Below are positions 51,096 to 59,462 of a stretch of DNA of 64,000 nt, one piece after another. Within the stretch, counting starts at the first letter, position 1. Each line of letters begins with the position of its first letter. The DNA is from Saccharospirillum sp965652395 (GTDB lineage Bacteria > Pseudomonadota > Gammaproteobacteria > Pseudomonadales > Natronospirillaceae): NCBI GenBank assembly GCA_965652395.1, contig CBFGUW010000016.1, forward strand, positions 38,435-102,434. Reading direction: 5' to 3'. Both the position numbers and the translations under genes were made by a program. The notes below the pieces were generated by a model. It searched no databases. It was given only the letters and a program-made list of their open reading frames with translations, and had not been told where the DNA came from.

Positions 51096-51697
51096 CCGAA
51101 AGCACTCCCACGGCGACGTTGTCCCGCCGTGACCAGATTCTGCAGGCGCTTGCCCACATGCTGGAGAACAGTCCTGGGCAAACGATAACAACGGCTCGTC
51201 TGGCGAAGGCGGTGGGCGTTTCCGAGGCGGCTCTGTATCGTCATTTTCCCAGCAAGGCGAAGATGTTCGAGGGGCTGATTGAGTTTATCGAGGATACGCT
51301 GTTTTCGCGGGTGAACCGGATTCTGCAGGAGGAGCAGAATGCGACGCCTCGTTGTGAGGCGATTCTGACGTTGCTGTTGGCGTTTGCTGAGCGTAATCCG
51401 GGAATGTGTCGGATTTTGATCGGGGATGCGTTGGCGGGCGAGGTGGAGCGGTTGCGTTCGCGGGTGGCGCAGGTGTTCGATAGGCTGGAGACGCAGATCA
51501 AGCAGATTATCCGGGAGGCGGAAATCCGGGAGGGGCTGCGGACGACGGTGACGTCGACTCAGGCGGCGAACCTGTTGCTGGCGGCGGCCGAGGGGCGCAT
51601 CAATCAGTTCGTGCGCAGCGAGTTCAAACGCAAGCCGACGGACGACTGGAAACCCCAATGGGGCGTTCTCATCCAGGCCGTCTTCCGCAAAGACTGA
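51092..51697 (+). CDS. slmA: Nucleoid occlusion factor SlmA
   Basis: 201 residues (E. coli 198). A TetR-type helix-turn-helix (TTARLAKAVGVSEAALYRHFPSKAKMFEGLIEFIE) is followed by the SlmA-specific helical domain with IQEE-like ILQEEQNATPRCEAILTLLLAFAERNPGMCRIL and a C-terminus RINQFVRSEFKRKPTDDW. SlmA binds specific chromosomal palindromes and blocks FtsZ ring assembly over the nucleoid. Translationally coupled to argB (ATGA), the arrangement found in Pseudomonas. Codon usage shows strong G/T-ending preference around 51300-51600, unlike argB. Confidence 0.95.
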   Translation: MTESTPTATLSRRDQILQALAHMLENSPGQTITTARLAKAVGVSEAALYRHFPSKAKMFEGLIEFIEDTLFSRVNRILQEEQNATPRCEAILTLLLAFAERNPGMCRILIGDALAGEVERLRSRVAQVFDRLETQIKQIIREAEIREGLRTTVTSTQAANLLLAAAEGRINQFVRSEFKRKPTDDWKPQWGVLIQAVFRKD

Positions 51698-51716
51698 GGT
51701 TTCGTGGCATTGGTCC

Positions 51717-51831
51717 GCGTCCGGGAACCGATGGTGCTCCTGGAGGGCCGCCATAAACCCGTCCATGGGGGCTAGACCGAAACATCCCTGTTTCGGACTT
51801 CCCTCTAGGAGCACCACCGGTCCCCGGACGC
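51717..51831 (+). repeat. Family-1 long hairpin repeat, copy B
   Basis: 25-base arms (51717-51741 with 51807-51831; 23 of 25 pair) enclose an interior with GGGCCGCCATAAACCCGTCC and a perfect inner stem CCGAAACA / TGTTTCGG with loop TCCC (51777-51796), followed by AC and TTCCCTCT. It has the same architecture as copy C, but with different bases in both the outer and inner stems. It lies between slmA and the porin gene and may act as a bidirectional terminator. Confidence 0.8.
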
Positions 51832-51866
51832 TCGCTTTAGCGGCTGATTCCTACCTAATCATCCCC

Positions 51867-52838
51867 TTAAAACTTGATCTTCATCCCACCGCCCACTCGG
51901 GTGGCATTCCCTTCGCTTTCTTCCGGCAGGAACACTTCGCCAAAGGTGTAAGTGCTGACTTGCGGGTTGTACTGGATCTCGTGCAGGGCGGAGAAGAACG
52001 TCTGGGTCTCGTTGACCACGTCGGCATCGTCCTCCTGGCTGGCATAGCCCCCGGAGATCATCAGGCGGGTGGGCCAACGGGTGACGTTTACCGGCATTTT
52101 GCCGAACGCCAGGAAGCTGGTGCCATTCAGGTCCTGGTCGGAATTTCCGGCCATCTGCAGCAAGCCGCCGAGCGTGAGTGTGCCGAGGTCGTATTCGCCC
52201 ACAAGACGGAATACCTGAGTGTTGTCGGCTGCGCCGTTCACTTCGAAACCGGCACTCGCTCTGAACGTTGGTTGGTCTAGGTTGATGGCGAGAGAGAAGC
52301 CGGTATCGCCTTCGGGGTCTTGAGCCGGAAGAACGGCGCCGTCGAAACTGAGGCCGCCTTGCAGGTCGTTGCTGGTGAAGTTAAGCCCGGTTCCATATTG
52401 GGTGCCGGTCGGCAGGAAGCGGTCTGGTGTGAGGATGCCGCCACCGAGGATCAGGTGGTGACGAATGGGGCCGTCAAATTCAGGGTCGAGGTAACGCTGT
52501 GTCTTCGATACCGGTGTGGGGCCGCCAAACAGTCTCAGCGTGCCGAAATCCCCCTGGGCACCGACGTGCCCCTGCAAGGCGAAGGCGTAGGAACTGTTGT
52601 TCAGGTCGACGATATCGGCGTAAAAACGGGCGTCGAATAGGCCGGTGACCTGGTCGGTGATGGGCGCGTCGCCACGAAAACCAAAATGGCTTTCGTCGGC
52701 ATCCAGTTCCAGGCTCATGCCCGGGTCGGTGTTTTCAACATATACCATGCCGTTGGCGACGCCATAGACTGTGGTTTTGGCGCTGGCGGACGCTGCCAGG
52801 CCTAATGTGACAAAGAGCGACACCGTTGTTTTGTTCAT
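51867..52838 (-). CDS. Gram-negative porin-like outer-membrane protein
   Basis: 323 residues. The signal peptide MNKTTVSLFVTLGLAASASA ends at an AxA site; the mature N-terminus KTTVYGVANGMVYVENT is typical of 16-strand general porins. The body alternates polar and aromatic strands (FGFRGDAPITDQVTGLFDARFY; GAQGDFGTLRLFGGPTPV, a porin-type loop after strand 3-4) and the C-terminus ends VGGGMKIKF with the terminal Phe needed for BAM recognition. It likely forms a diffusion channel. The start at 52838 is set by the signal peptide; 21 upstream residues are rejected. Solute specificity cannot be read. Confidence 0.85.
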   Translation of the reverse strand: MNKTTVSLFVTLGLAASASAKTTVYGVANGMVYVENTDPGMSLELDADESHFGFRGDAPITDQVTGLFDARFYADIVDLNNSSYAFALQGHVGAQGDFGTLRLFGGPTPVSKTQRYLDPEFDGPIRHHLILGGGILTPDRFLPTGTQYGTGLNFTSNDLQGGLSFDGAVLPAQDPEGDTGFSLAINLDQPTFRASAGFEVNGAADNTQVFRLVGEYDLGTLTLGGLLQMAGNSDQDLNGTSFLAFGKMPVNVTRWPTRLMISGGYASQEDDADVVNETQTFFSALHEIQYNPQVSTYTFGEVFLPEESEGNATRVGGGMKIKF

Positions 52839-53018
52839 AATGCCTCCTGAGTGAAAGATTGGCGCAGTGTAGTGGTCCAGGTCTTGACCTGTCTGCGACA
52901 CAGGTCGATTATCGTTACATTCGCCTGTAGTTTACTGGGAGCCTTTTGGGTTCTTAGACGGCCTCGCGGGGATTTTTCGCAGTCTCCCTTGTCGTTCACT
53001 TATCAGAACTGACACATC

Positions 53019-53981
53019 ATGGATGCTTGGATACATCACTATCGGCAACTGCCGGACACCGACACGCGTGAAGTCTTTTTCAGTGCTTTGGTGCAGCATT
53101 ATGCCGAACTGTTTAATGCTACTGAAACAGGTTATCTCCTGCTGGATGAGAAGCTGAATGTTTTGGCGAGCAATGAGTTGGCCAATGAATTACTGGGCCA
53201 TACGCCTGCCAACGGTGAGCCTATTCCGCGGCCGGGGGATTTGTTTGAACTGGAAGACGATGCTCGGGATGAGGAGTGTATTCTCAAACGAGCGCTTCGG
53301 GAGCAGCGGCCCTGCCAGGCGGAAGTGAGTGTTCGCCGTAATGGTGAGCATTGCTGGCTCCGCATGACGGCGTTGTCGCTGGCGCTGCTGGAGTCCCGCC
53401 AGATTCTGCTGGTGCTGCAGGATGTGTCGGCGGAGAAACGCTTGCAGGCGGACGTACTCGCCAAGCAGCAGCAGCTCGACAAGGCGCGCACGCGGGATTC
53501 ACTGACCGGGCTGCACAATCGCCGTTACATTTTGGACGAGTTGGATCACCTGAACGCCCAGGCCAAACGTTACGGGACGCCTTTTTCCATCGCTCTGATC
53601 GATCTGGACCATTTTAAAAGCGTTAACGATACCTACGGCCATGAAGTGGCCGATAAGGTATTGCTGCGCCTGGCGGGATTGATTCAGGAAGAACTGCGGG
53701 ACGCGGATATCACGGCCCGCTATGGGGAGGAGGAGTTCATGGTGCTGTTGCCGGAAACCGGTATCGAGGCGGCGGTGCAGACGATCAATCGTCTGCGTCA
53801 GCATTTTACCGAGAGCCGGGTCGAGGGCATCAGTCGTTCGCTGTCGCTCAGTGCGGGGGTCATGCAATGGGAGCCGGGTCTGTCTCTGGAGCAGTTGGTG
53901 TTCAAGACGGACCAGCGCCTGGCGATGGCGAAATACGCCGGGCGCAATCAGGTTTGCGGCGACATCGAAGATGTGGAGTAG
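53019..53981 (+). CDS. PAS-GGDEF diguanylate cyclase
   Basis: 320 residues, soluble. An N-terminal PAS domain (about 25-150: FNATETGYLLLDEKLNVLASNELANELLG) is linked by a short coiled coil to a GGDEF domain (about 155-318: RDSLTGLHNRRYILDEL, ALIDLDHFKSVNDTYGHEVADKVLLRLAGLI). The active loop is GEEEF at 236-240, an active-site variant common in working cyclases, with the inhibitory RxxD (RDAD) five residues before it. It should make c-di-GMP from GTP in response to a small-molecule, light or redox signal through PAS; the ligand is unknown. It ends one base before the convergent TPR gene. Confidence 0.92.
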   Translation: MDAWIHHYRQLPDTDTREVFFSALVQHYAELFNATETGYLLLDEKLNVLASNELANELLGHTPANGEPIPRPGDLFELEDDARDEECILKRALREQRPCQAEVSVRRNGEHCWLRMTALSLALLESRQILLVLQDVSAEKRLQADVLAKQQQLDKARTRDSLTGLHNRRYILDELDHLNAQAKRYGTPFSIALIDLDHFKSVNDTYGHEVADKVLLRLAGLIQEELRDADITARYGEEEFMVLLPETGIEAAVQTINRLRQHFTESRVEGISRSLSLSAGVMQWEPGLSLEQLVFKTDQRLAMAKYAGRNQVCGDIEDVE

Positions 53982-53982
53982 G

Positions 53983-54873
53983 TCAGCTTTCCGCTGTCAG
54001 CCCCTGAAATTCAGGCATAGACCGTAGCCCTTTGAACGAGATGTCGGTTTTGGCTTCATCCCGATAGGAGGGAGCCAAGCCGATGGCTTTTTCCAGGTAT
54101 TCCAACGCGGCGGTAGGCTCGTTCCGCTGGGCGTAGGCACATGCCATCTGGTAATGGGCGTGGCCGTGTTCGGGGTCGATGGCAAGCGCCTGCTCGCTGA
54201 GGTTGATCGCCCATTTGGTTTCGTCGAGTTCCAAAGCGGCATCGGCTTTGTAGGTCAGCGCTTCGGTATCGAAGGGTCTCAGGGTGAGGATCTGGTCGTA
54301 TATCTGAATCTTGCTCTGTGGGCTGGCTTCCTGGCTGGCACGCAGCCACAGGGAATGGATCTCGTTGGTTTTCTCGATCTCTTCCCGGTTTTCCTCAATC
54401 ACGGCCGTTTTTTCCTTGAGGTTTCTCTCCAGCGCTTTCAATCGCTTCTCGTAGGAGGATACCAGTTTGGAGACTTCACGGTCGGCGTAGGTGTGGGCTT
54501 TTTCCTTGATATCGCGAATGTTGGCATAACCAACCACGACCAGCAGAGAGGTCACGCCAGCGATGAGGTAGAAGAAGTAGGTCACGGTATCGATGGAGTA
54601 GGTGACCGACTGGGTGGCGAGTTCGAGCTGTTTGGCGTTGAGTTTGTCGGAATACTCAACGCGGAAATTCATCATTTCCTGCCGCAGGGAGCGAACTTCA
54701 TCAAGCAGGTAGCGCTCGATGAAGGGGTTGTACATGGGTTCGTCGAGCGTTTCGATGGTGTCGGCGACTTCGTCCTCGCTGTACACCTCGGCGGCTGTTG
54801 GGTTTTCTTCGGGTTGCTCGCCCCAGGCCGGGGCAAGCAACAGCAACATCATCAGCCCAATCAGGCTACGCAT
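53983..54873 (-). CDS. Membrane-anchored TPR protein at the end of the ectoine cluster
   Basis: 296 residues. A cleavable signal peptide (MRSLIGLMMLLLLAPAWG) is followed by an acidic linker, a helical segment (about 55-85), one transmembrane helix (about 95-118: YFFYLIAGVTSLLVVVGYANI), a coiled coil (about 120-170), and two to three TPR-like repeats (LWLRASQEAS..QIYDQILTLRPFDTEALTYKADAAL; AINLSEQALAIDPEHGHAHYQMACAYAQ; ALEYLEKAIGLAPSYRDEAKTD). Two membrane passes would put the TPRs in the cytoplasm. The start overlaps the aspartokinase stop by 13 bases on the same strand, so it is co-transcribed with ectABC-ask. Its role in ectoine synthesis or osmosensing is not established. Confidence 0.75.
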   Translation of the reverse strand: MRSLIGLMMLLLLAPAWGEQPEENPTAAEVYSEDEVADTIETLDEPMYNPFIERYLLDEVRSLRQEMMNFRVEYSDKLNAKQLELATQSVTYSIDTVTYFFYLIAGVTSLLVVVGYANIRDIKEKAHTYADREVSKLVSSYEKRLKALERNLKEKTAVIEENREEIEKTNEIHSLWLRASQEASPQSKIQIYDQILTLRPFDTEALTYKADAALELDETKWAINLSEQALAIDPEHGHAHYQMACAYAQRNEPTAALEYLEKAIGLAPSYRDEAKTDISFKGLRSMPEFQGLTAES

Positions 54874-56297
54874 GTGGTTTTATCCTGTGTGGCAGGTTCG
54901 ATCAACGCATGATGCAGCGTTCGAATCGCTGCTTCATACTGATCGTCCTCAACCACAACACGGATGTCAACCTGACGCATGCCTTGGTGGATGGCCAATA
55001 CACTGATTTTGTTGTCCGCCAGAGCGGAACTCAACCGCGCCAGAATACCCGGCACGTTCATATCACTGCCGATGGCGGAGACCATGGCGATCTTGCGGCT
55101 GGAGATGTCGGCCCCCGGATAATAACGTTCCAAACGGCTCTTGATGCGCTTGATCACCTTGAGGCCGGTATCCAGATAGAGCGTTACGGTGTTGGCGTTA
55201 TGCTCCTTGGCGAGCAGAGGCACGTCGAAATCCTGCACCAGCTTCTGGATTTCCAGGAAATGATTCGGCTCGCCGACGATGTCCTGATCGAACACGTCGA
55301 TGGCAAAAATGTGCGGCTTGCCAGCCACGATCTCGACGCTCGGCTTTTCACTGAGGTAGTCGTTGGTGATCAGGGTGCCATCGTGATGCGGCTCGAAGGT
55401 GTTCTTAACCCGCAGGGCGATGCCCTTCTGGCGCAGACCCTTGGCGGCTTTCGGGTGAATGGCTTCCATCCCGATCAAGGACAACTGGTCGGCTACATCG
55501 TAATTGGTACGACCGATCGGTTTAACCTTCTCGGCACCCACCACTTTCGGGTCCGCCGTGGAAAGGTGGTATTCCTTGTGAATCACGGCTTCACGTGCAT
55601 CGGTCAGCTCGGCGATTTTGCTGAAGGTGATTTCGCTGTAACCCCGGTCGAAGGTTTTCATCAAGCCTTCTTTGCACTGGGTATAACCGGTGACAATGGG
55701 CATTTCCTGGGCGAGATCGAACTTGCTGAAGATACGGTGGATTTTTTCATCCATCATCAGGTTGTCCGGTTCACGCCAACCGGTCAGGTCGACGAAGCGG
55801 GCATTGATGCCTTCGGCCTGAAGCAACAGGGCGGTGTTGAACGCACTGTGGGCTTCACCGACTCCAGCCAGCATTTCACGCACAGTGGCCAAGTGCTCTT
55901 CGATCTGGAAGTGACCGTAGGAACAAACACGCTGCAGGTCGAGCAGGCAACTGCGAATGCCTTCCATACGCTCGGTGATGAACTGGTCGGCCTGCTTGCG
56001 GGTATGGGGCAACTCGAACATTTCGGCGTTCACGTCCCGCATGGCTTTGGCGGCATCGGTGAGACGTTCGCTCCACTGCCAGTCGGAATCGTTGTTGGCG
56101 AACAGGGCATAGACGCCCGGCTCTTTGGTTTTCTTGTGCTCCAGCAGCAGGTTGGTGATGCCGCCGTAAGCCGAGACAACAAATATACGCTGATACAGAT
56201 CTTTCGGGTCTCGCTTGGTTTGCACGATGTTGTCGCGTACGGCTGCAAAGTCGCTCATTGACGTTCCGCCAATTTTCTCGACTGTATGTTCCGCCAT
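54861..56297 (-). CDS. ask: Ectoine-cluster aspartate kinase
   Basis: 478 residues. The N-terminus HTVEKIGGTSMSDF is the kinase phosphate loop; further motifs are IFVVSAYGGITNLLLEHKK, EGLMKTFDRGYSEITFSKIAEL, and C-terminal ACT domains (ISSRKIAMVSAIGSDMNVPGILARLSSAL). It makes L-aspartyl-4-phosphate from aspartate. The Ask_Ect subfamily, found only with ectoine genes, is thought to escape normal threonine/lysine feedback and to feed aspartate semialdehyde into ectoine. It lies 100 bases downstream of ectC, with a 7-bp hairpin in the gap and GGAGG ten bases before the ATG, which suits separate fine-tuning within one operon. Confidence 0.95.
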   Translation of the reverse strand: MAEHTVEKIGGTSMSDFAAVRDNIVQTKRDPKDLYQRIFVVSAYGGITNLLLEHKKTKEPGVYALFANNDSDWQWSERLTDAAKAMRDVNAEMFELPHTRKQADQFITERMEGIRSCLLDLQRVCSYGHFQIEEHLATVREMLAGVGEAHSAFNTALLLQAEGINARFVDLTGWREPDNLMMDEKIHRIFSKFDLAQEMPIVTGYTQCKEGLMKTFDRGYSEITFSKIAELTDAREAVIHKEYHLSTADPKVVGAEKVKPIGRTNYDVADQLSLIGMEAIHPKAAKGLRQKGIALRVKNTFEPHHDGTLITNDYLSEKPSVEIVAGKPHIFAIDVFDQDIVGEPNHFLEIQKLVQDFDVPLLAKEHNANTVTLYLDTGLKVIKRIKSRLERYYPGADISSRKIAMVSAIGSDMNVPGILARLSSALADNKISVLAIHQGMRQVDIRVVVEDDQYEAAIRTLHHALIEPATQDKTTCVA

Positions 56298-56332
56298 GGG
56301 GGGTGGACCTCCTTCGGCGCTGAGCGCTGTAC

Positions 56333-56352
56333 CGCCGGTGGCGAAACCGGCG
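56333..56352 (-). other. Intercistronic hairpin, ectC-ask
   Basis: CGCCGGT and ACCGGCG form a perfect 7-bp stem around GGCGAA. No T tract follows. It could stabilise the ectABC part of the message or reduce readthrough into ask. Confidence 0.45.
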
Positions 56353-56397
56353 TGGCATCAGGCCTGTTCTTAGTATGTGATTTGCTGTGGCTCCATA

Positions 56398-56793
56398 TTA
56401 TTCCACGATATCGGCTTCGAGCGGATAAGCGCCGTCCGGGCCATGCGTTTCCTTGCCGTTCAACGGCGGATTGAAGGCGCAGGCCAGTTGCAGTTCGGAC
56501 TTGGCTTTCAGGATGTGGTCGTCGTTCTTATCCAGAATGTAGATGGTGCCTGGCTTGATCTCGTGCTCAATGCCCGTGCCCTTGTCCAATATCGACCCCT
56601 CGCCGGAAATGCAGTACACCGTCTCCAGGTGATTCTTGTAATGAATCGGTGTCTCGGTGTTGGCGAAGATGGTGGTGATATGGAAAGAAAAGCCCATGTT
56701 GTCGTTCTTCAACGACATACGAACGCTTTCCCAGGTCTCACCCGCCACGCGACGCTCTGAATTCCGGCATTCGTCCAGGGTACGTACAATCAT
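56398..56793 (-). CDS. ectC: L-ectoine synthase
   Basis: 131 residues, cupin fold. Typical elements: MIVRTLDECRNSERRVAGETWESVRM, the metal-binding HYKNHLETVYCISGEGSI, and PGTIYILDKNDDHILKAKSEL. It closes N-gamma-acetyl-diaminobutyrate to ectoine, the last step, with iron in the cupin barrel. The start has GGAGGA upstream. The C-terminus (about NPPLNGKETHGPDGAYPLE) is family-typical. No ectD hydroxylase gene is in the cluster, so ectoine and not 5-hydroxyectoine is the expected product here. Confidence 0.97.
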   Translation of the reverse strand: MIVRTLDECRNSERRVAGETWESVRMSLKNDNMGFSFHITTIFANTETPIHYKNHLETVYCISGEGSILDKGTGIEHEIKPGTIYILDKNDDHILKAKSELQLACAFNPPLNGKETHGPDGAYPLEADIVE

Positions 56794-56810
56794 TCAGTAA
56801 TCCTCCTAGA

Positions 56811-56830
56811 GCCTGCCCATTCGGGCAGGC
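56811..56830 (-). other. Intercistronic hairpin, ectB-ectC
   Basis: GCCTGCCC and GGGCAGGC form a perfect 8-bp stem around four bases, between the ectB stop and the ectC ribosome-binding site. Like the ectC-ask hairpin it lacks a T tract and may tune segment stability. Confidence 0.5.
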
Positions 56831-56849
56831 CATACAATCAATTTAGGGC

Positions 56850-58127
56850 TCAGCTGGCCTTGGCTTTGGCTTCGGGCATGACCTTGGCAAAGGCGTTTTC
56901 CAGAATATCGATGCCTTTGTTGAGATCTTCAACCGGAATGGTCAGCGGGCACAGGCATTTAACCACTTCATCCCAAGGGCCGCTGGTTTCGACAATCAGG
57001 CCATGGGCGAAAGCTTCCTTACAAATTTTCTCCGCTGTTTCGCCGTCCGGGGTGCCAATGCCGCGCATCATACCACGGCCTTTCAGTACCAGGACGTCTT
57101 CGCCAAAACGTTTGATGATGTCGCTGAAGCGCTTCTCGATAAGATCGGCACGCTTGGCGATCTCCTGTTCGAACGTCTTGTCTTTCCAATATTCTTCCAG
57201 GGCAACACGGGCGGTTACAAAGGCCAGGTTGTTGCCCCGGAAGGTGCCGTTATGTTCACCGGGCTTCCACTGATCCAGTTCCGGACGCATCAAGGTGACC
57301 GCGAACGGCAGACCGTAGCCACTCAAGGACTTGGACAGCGTAACGATGTCCGGCTTGATACCGGCCGGTTCAAAACTGAAGAAAGTACCGGTACGGCCAC
57401 AGCCCGCCTGAATGTCATCCACGATCAACAGAATGTCATGCTTGCGGCACAGGGTTTCCAGCTCTTTCAGCCAGTCCATGCGGGCGGCATTCAAACCACC
57501 TTCGCCCTGAACGGTTTCAACGATGACACCGGCCGGCACTTCAATGCCGCTGCCGGGGTCGGTCAGCAGTTGGTCCAACAGTTTCAGGCCCATGAAGTCG
57601 TCGCCTTCCTGACCATAGCCATCATAAGGAATACGTGTGATGTCGCCCAAAGAAACACCGGCGCCGCCACGCTGACCTTTGTTACCGGTAGCCGCCTGAG
57701 CGCCCAGGGTGCAACCGTGATAGCCATTGGTGAAAGACACAATGCCACTGCGGCCCTTTGCCTTACGGGCAATCTTCAGCGCCACTTCCACGGCGTTGGT
57801 GCCGGTCGGGCCGGTGAACTGAACTTTGTAGTTCATGCCGCGCGGCTTCATGATGATGTTGTTGAACGCCGTCAGGAACCGCTCTTTGGCATCGGTGTAC
57901 ATATCGAGACCATGGGTGACGCCGTCGGCCAGAATATAGTCGACCAGGGGCTGTTTCAGCAGGTCGTTGTTGTGGCCGTAGTTCAGGGTACCGGCACCGG
58001 CCAGAAAGTCGATGTAGGTCTGGCCGTCCTTGTTTGTCAATCGGGCGTTCTTGGCGGTGGTAAACACCGTCGGAAAGGACCGGCAGTAGGAGCGGACCTG
58101 GGATTCAATCTGTTCGAAAATTTCCAT
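56850..58127 (-). CDS. ectB: Diaminobutyrate-2-oxoglutarate transaminase (ectoine pathway)
   Basis: 425 residues, class III PLP aminotransferase. The N-terminus MEIFEQIESQVRSYCRSFPTVF is diagnostic for EctB. PLP-site features: FTGPTGTNAVEVALKIARKAKGRSGIVSFTNGYHGCTLGA, the Asp in ILLIVDDIQAGCGRTGTFFSFE and the Schiff-base Lys in VTLSKSLSGYGLPFA. It converts L-aspartate-semialdehyde and glutamate to L-2,4-diaminobutyrate. The start at 58127 has GGAGA six bases upstream; a TTG four codons earlier contains that site and is rejected. It lies 42 bases after ectA. Confidence 0.97.
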   Translation of the reverse strand: MEIFEQIESQVRSYCRSFPTVFTTAKNARLTNKDGQTYIDFLAGAGTLNYGHNNDLLKQPLVDYILADGVTHGLDMYTDAKERFLTAFNNIIMKPRGMNYKVQFTGPTGTNAVEVALKIARKAKGRSGIVSFTNGYHGCTLGAQAATGNKGQRGGAGVSLGDITRIPYDGYGQEGDDFMGLKLLDQLLTDPGSGIEVPAGVIVETVQGEGGLNAARMDWLKELETLCRKHDILLIVDDIQAGCGRTGTFFSFEPAGIKPDIVTLSKSLSGYGLPFAVTLMRPELDQWKPGEHNGTFRGNNLAFVTARVALEEYWKDKTFEQEIAKRADLIEKRFSDIIKRFGEDVLVLKGRGMMRGIGTPDGETAEKICKEAFAHGLIVETSGPWDEVVKCLCPLTIPVEDLNKGIDILENAFAKVMPEAKAKAS

Positions 58128-58169
58128 GCTGTTCTCCAATCTCTCGGAATTTATAGGTGAATGATCCGG

Positions 58170-58655
58170 TTACCGCGGGATGGGACCAATTCGATAAAGC
58201 TCTTCGGATTCGTGACGACCACCGAAATGATTATCTTTCTCAAATAGAATATCAACATCCAGCTCTGTCTCCCACTCTCGTGCGAGCGACTTGAACAGCC
58301 GCTGAGACGGCTCGTTGTCCGGCGTGATGGTGGTCTCCAGGTAGGAGATGTCGCTGAGCGCATCACGCTCCATCAAACTTCGGATCATGCGCTTGGCCAG
58401 ACCCTGGCCCCGCGCTTTTTCACCCACCACGACCTGCCACAGGAAATAGGTGTCCTCGGCGCTGGGTTTGCGGTAGCCCGATACAAACCCCACCAATTCC
58501 CCTTCCGCCTCGGCCGCGATCGACGTCTTGGCGAAATGGCTGGCCTGCAACAGATTGCAGTACAGGGAGTTGGTATCCAGCGGCGGGCTTTGCTCCACCA
58601 ACTGGTGAACGGCCAGGCCGTCTTCTGAATGTGGTGTTCTCAGTGTGATGTTCAT
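58170..58655 (-). CDS. ectA: L-2,4-diaminobutyrate acetyltransferase
   Basis: 161 residues, GNAT fold. EctA hallmarks: LRTPHSEDGLAVHQLVEQSPPLDTNSLYCNLL, acetyl-CoA motif VVGEKARGQGLAKRMI, and TTITPDNEPSQRLFKSLA. It acetylates diaminobutyrate at the gamma nitrogen. It is the first gene of the leftward ectABC-ask-TPR unit. The upstream spacer (58656-58952) is shared with ectR; a minus-strand TAAAAT at 58740 is preceded by TTGCAA at 19 bases, a weak promoter fit that would suit osmotic induction. Confidence 0.97.
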   Translation of the reverse strand: MNITLRTPHSEDGLAVHQLVEQSPPLDTNSLYCNLLQASHFAKTSIAAEAEGELVGFVSGYRKPSAEDTYFLWQVVVGEKARGQGLAKRMIRSLMERDALSDISYLETTITPDNEPSQRLFKSLAREWETELDVDILFEKDNHFGGRHESEELYRIGPIPR

Positions 58656-58806
58656 TTTTTACTCATCACCTCATTTTGCAACTGTTATGAGAAACCCGGC
58701 TCACGCTTAGTTCCTCATCTAATCTTTCGATGGCTAAAGATTTTAACACAGGTTTTGGTGCGTTTTGCAAGTAAGAGCGCTTTTCATGGCAATCAAACCT
58801 TTAGCC

Positions 58807-58874
58807 TTCGAAATTTTCACTTGCGATACACCGCATTGAGAGGCTACTCTAGATTAGGTTTCGAAATTGTTTCA
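58807..58874. promoter_or_regulatory. Direct repeats in the ectA/ectR spacer, candidate EctR sites
   Basis: TTCGAAATTTTCA (58807-58819) and TTCGAAATTGTTTCA (58860-58874) are near-identical, about 53 bases (five helix turns) apart; each core TTCGAA is itself palindromic. A plausible ectR -10 (TATAAT, 58902-58907) follows. The ~300-base spacer holds no gene. MarR-family EctR proteins bind such sites at ect promoters; binding here is inferred. Confidence 0.45.
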
Positions 58875-58952
58875 TTAGAGGACGAACCTTTTGTCATGCG
58901 ATATAATCTGGCGCTCATGGGAGATACCACCCAGCTGGTAAAGGATCAGACG

Positions 58953-59447
58953 ATGAAACGAGTGGATGAAGTATTGGTGTCGTTGCGCCGGATCATCCGC
59001 GCTACCGATATTCATTCGAAGAAACTGAGCAAGCACAGCGGTCTGACATCACCTCAGTTATTGATCCTAATGGCGATCGACAAACTCGGGGATGTCACCA
59101 TCGGGACCGTCGCCAAGGATGTGAACCTCAGTCAGGCCACTGTGACCACCATTCTCGACCGGCTTGAGAAACGCGGGCTGGTGCAGCGGGTGCGAAGCGA
59201 AGTGGATCGTCGGCGGGTACACGCCAAGCTAACGGATGAAGGCCAGAAGATCGTCGAGGACGCCCCCAGCCCGTTGCAGGAAAGCTTCGTGGAAAAGTTC
59301 GATACGCTGCCGGAATGGGAGCAGACGATGATATTGTCTTCCCTGCAAAAGCTAGCTGAGCTGATGCAGGCGTCGGACATCGACGCCGCCCCCGTACTGC
59401 ACGTGGGCGATGTGACTCATCACTATGGCGGGTCCGGCCAGAACTGA
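58953..59447 (+). CDS. ectR: MarR-family regulator of the ectoine cluster (EctR-like)
   Basis: 164 residues from the ATG at 58953. The segment VDEVLVSLRRIIRATDIHSKKLSKHSGLTSPQLLIL is typical of EctR-type MarR proteins, followed by the winged helix: VTIGTVAKDVNLSQATVTTILDRLEKRGLVQRVRSEVDRRRVHAKLT. It is divergent from ectA, where EctR repressors normally lie, and probably represses ect genes at low salinity. AAGGA seven bases upstream supports this start; an ATG at 58917 without a ribosome-binding site lies only 10 bases after a TATAAT box, so a leaderless longer form is possible. Osmotic signal input is unknown for the family. Confidence 0.88.
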   Translation: MKRVDEVLVSLRRIIRATDIHSKKLSKHSGLTSPQLLILMAIDKLGDVTIGTVAKDVNLSQATVTTILDRLEKRGLVQRVRSEVDRRRVHAKLTDEGQKIVEDAPSPLQESFVEKFDTLPEWEQTMILSSLQKLAELMQASDIDAAPVLHVGDVTHHYGGSGQN

Positions 59448-59462
59448 ACCTGGCCGGGGCAT

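Noticed and set aside
54798..56261. 487-codon frame opposite the aspartokinase
   Set aside because: Antisense shadow of ask, which shows all its family motifs on the minus strand.
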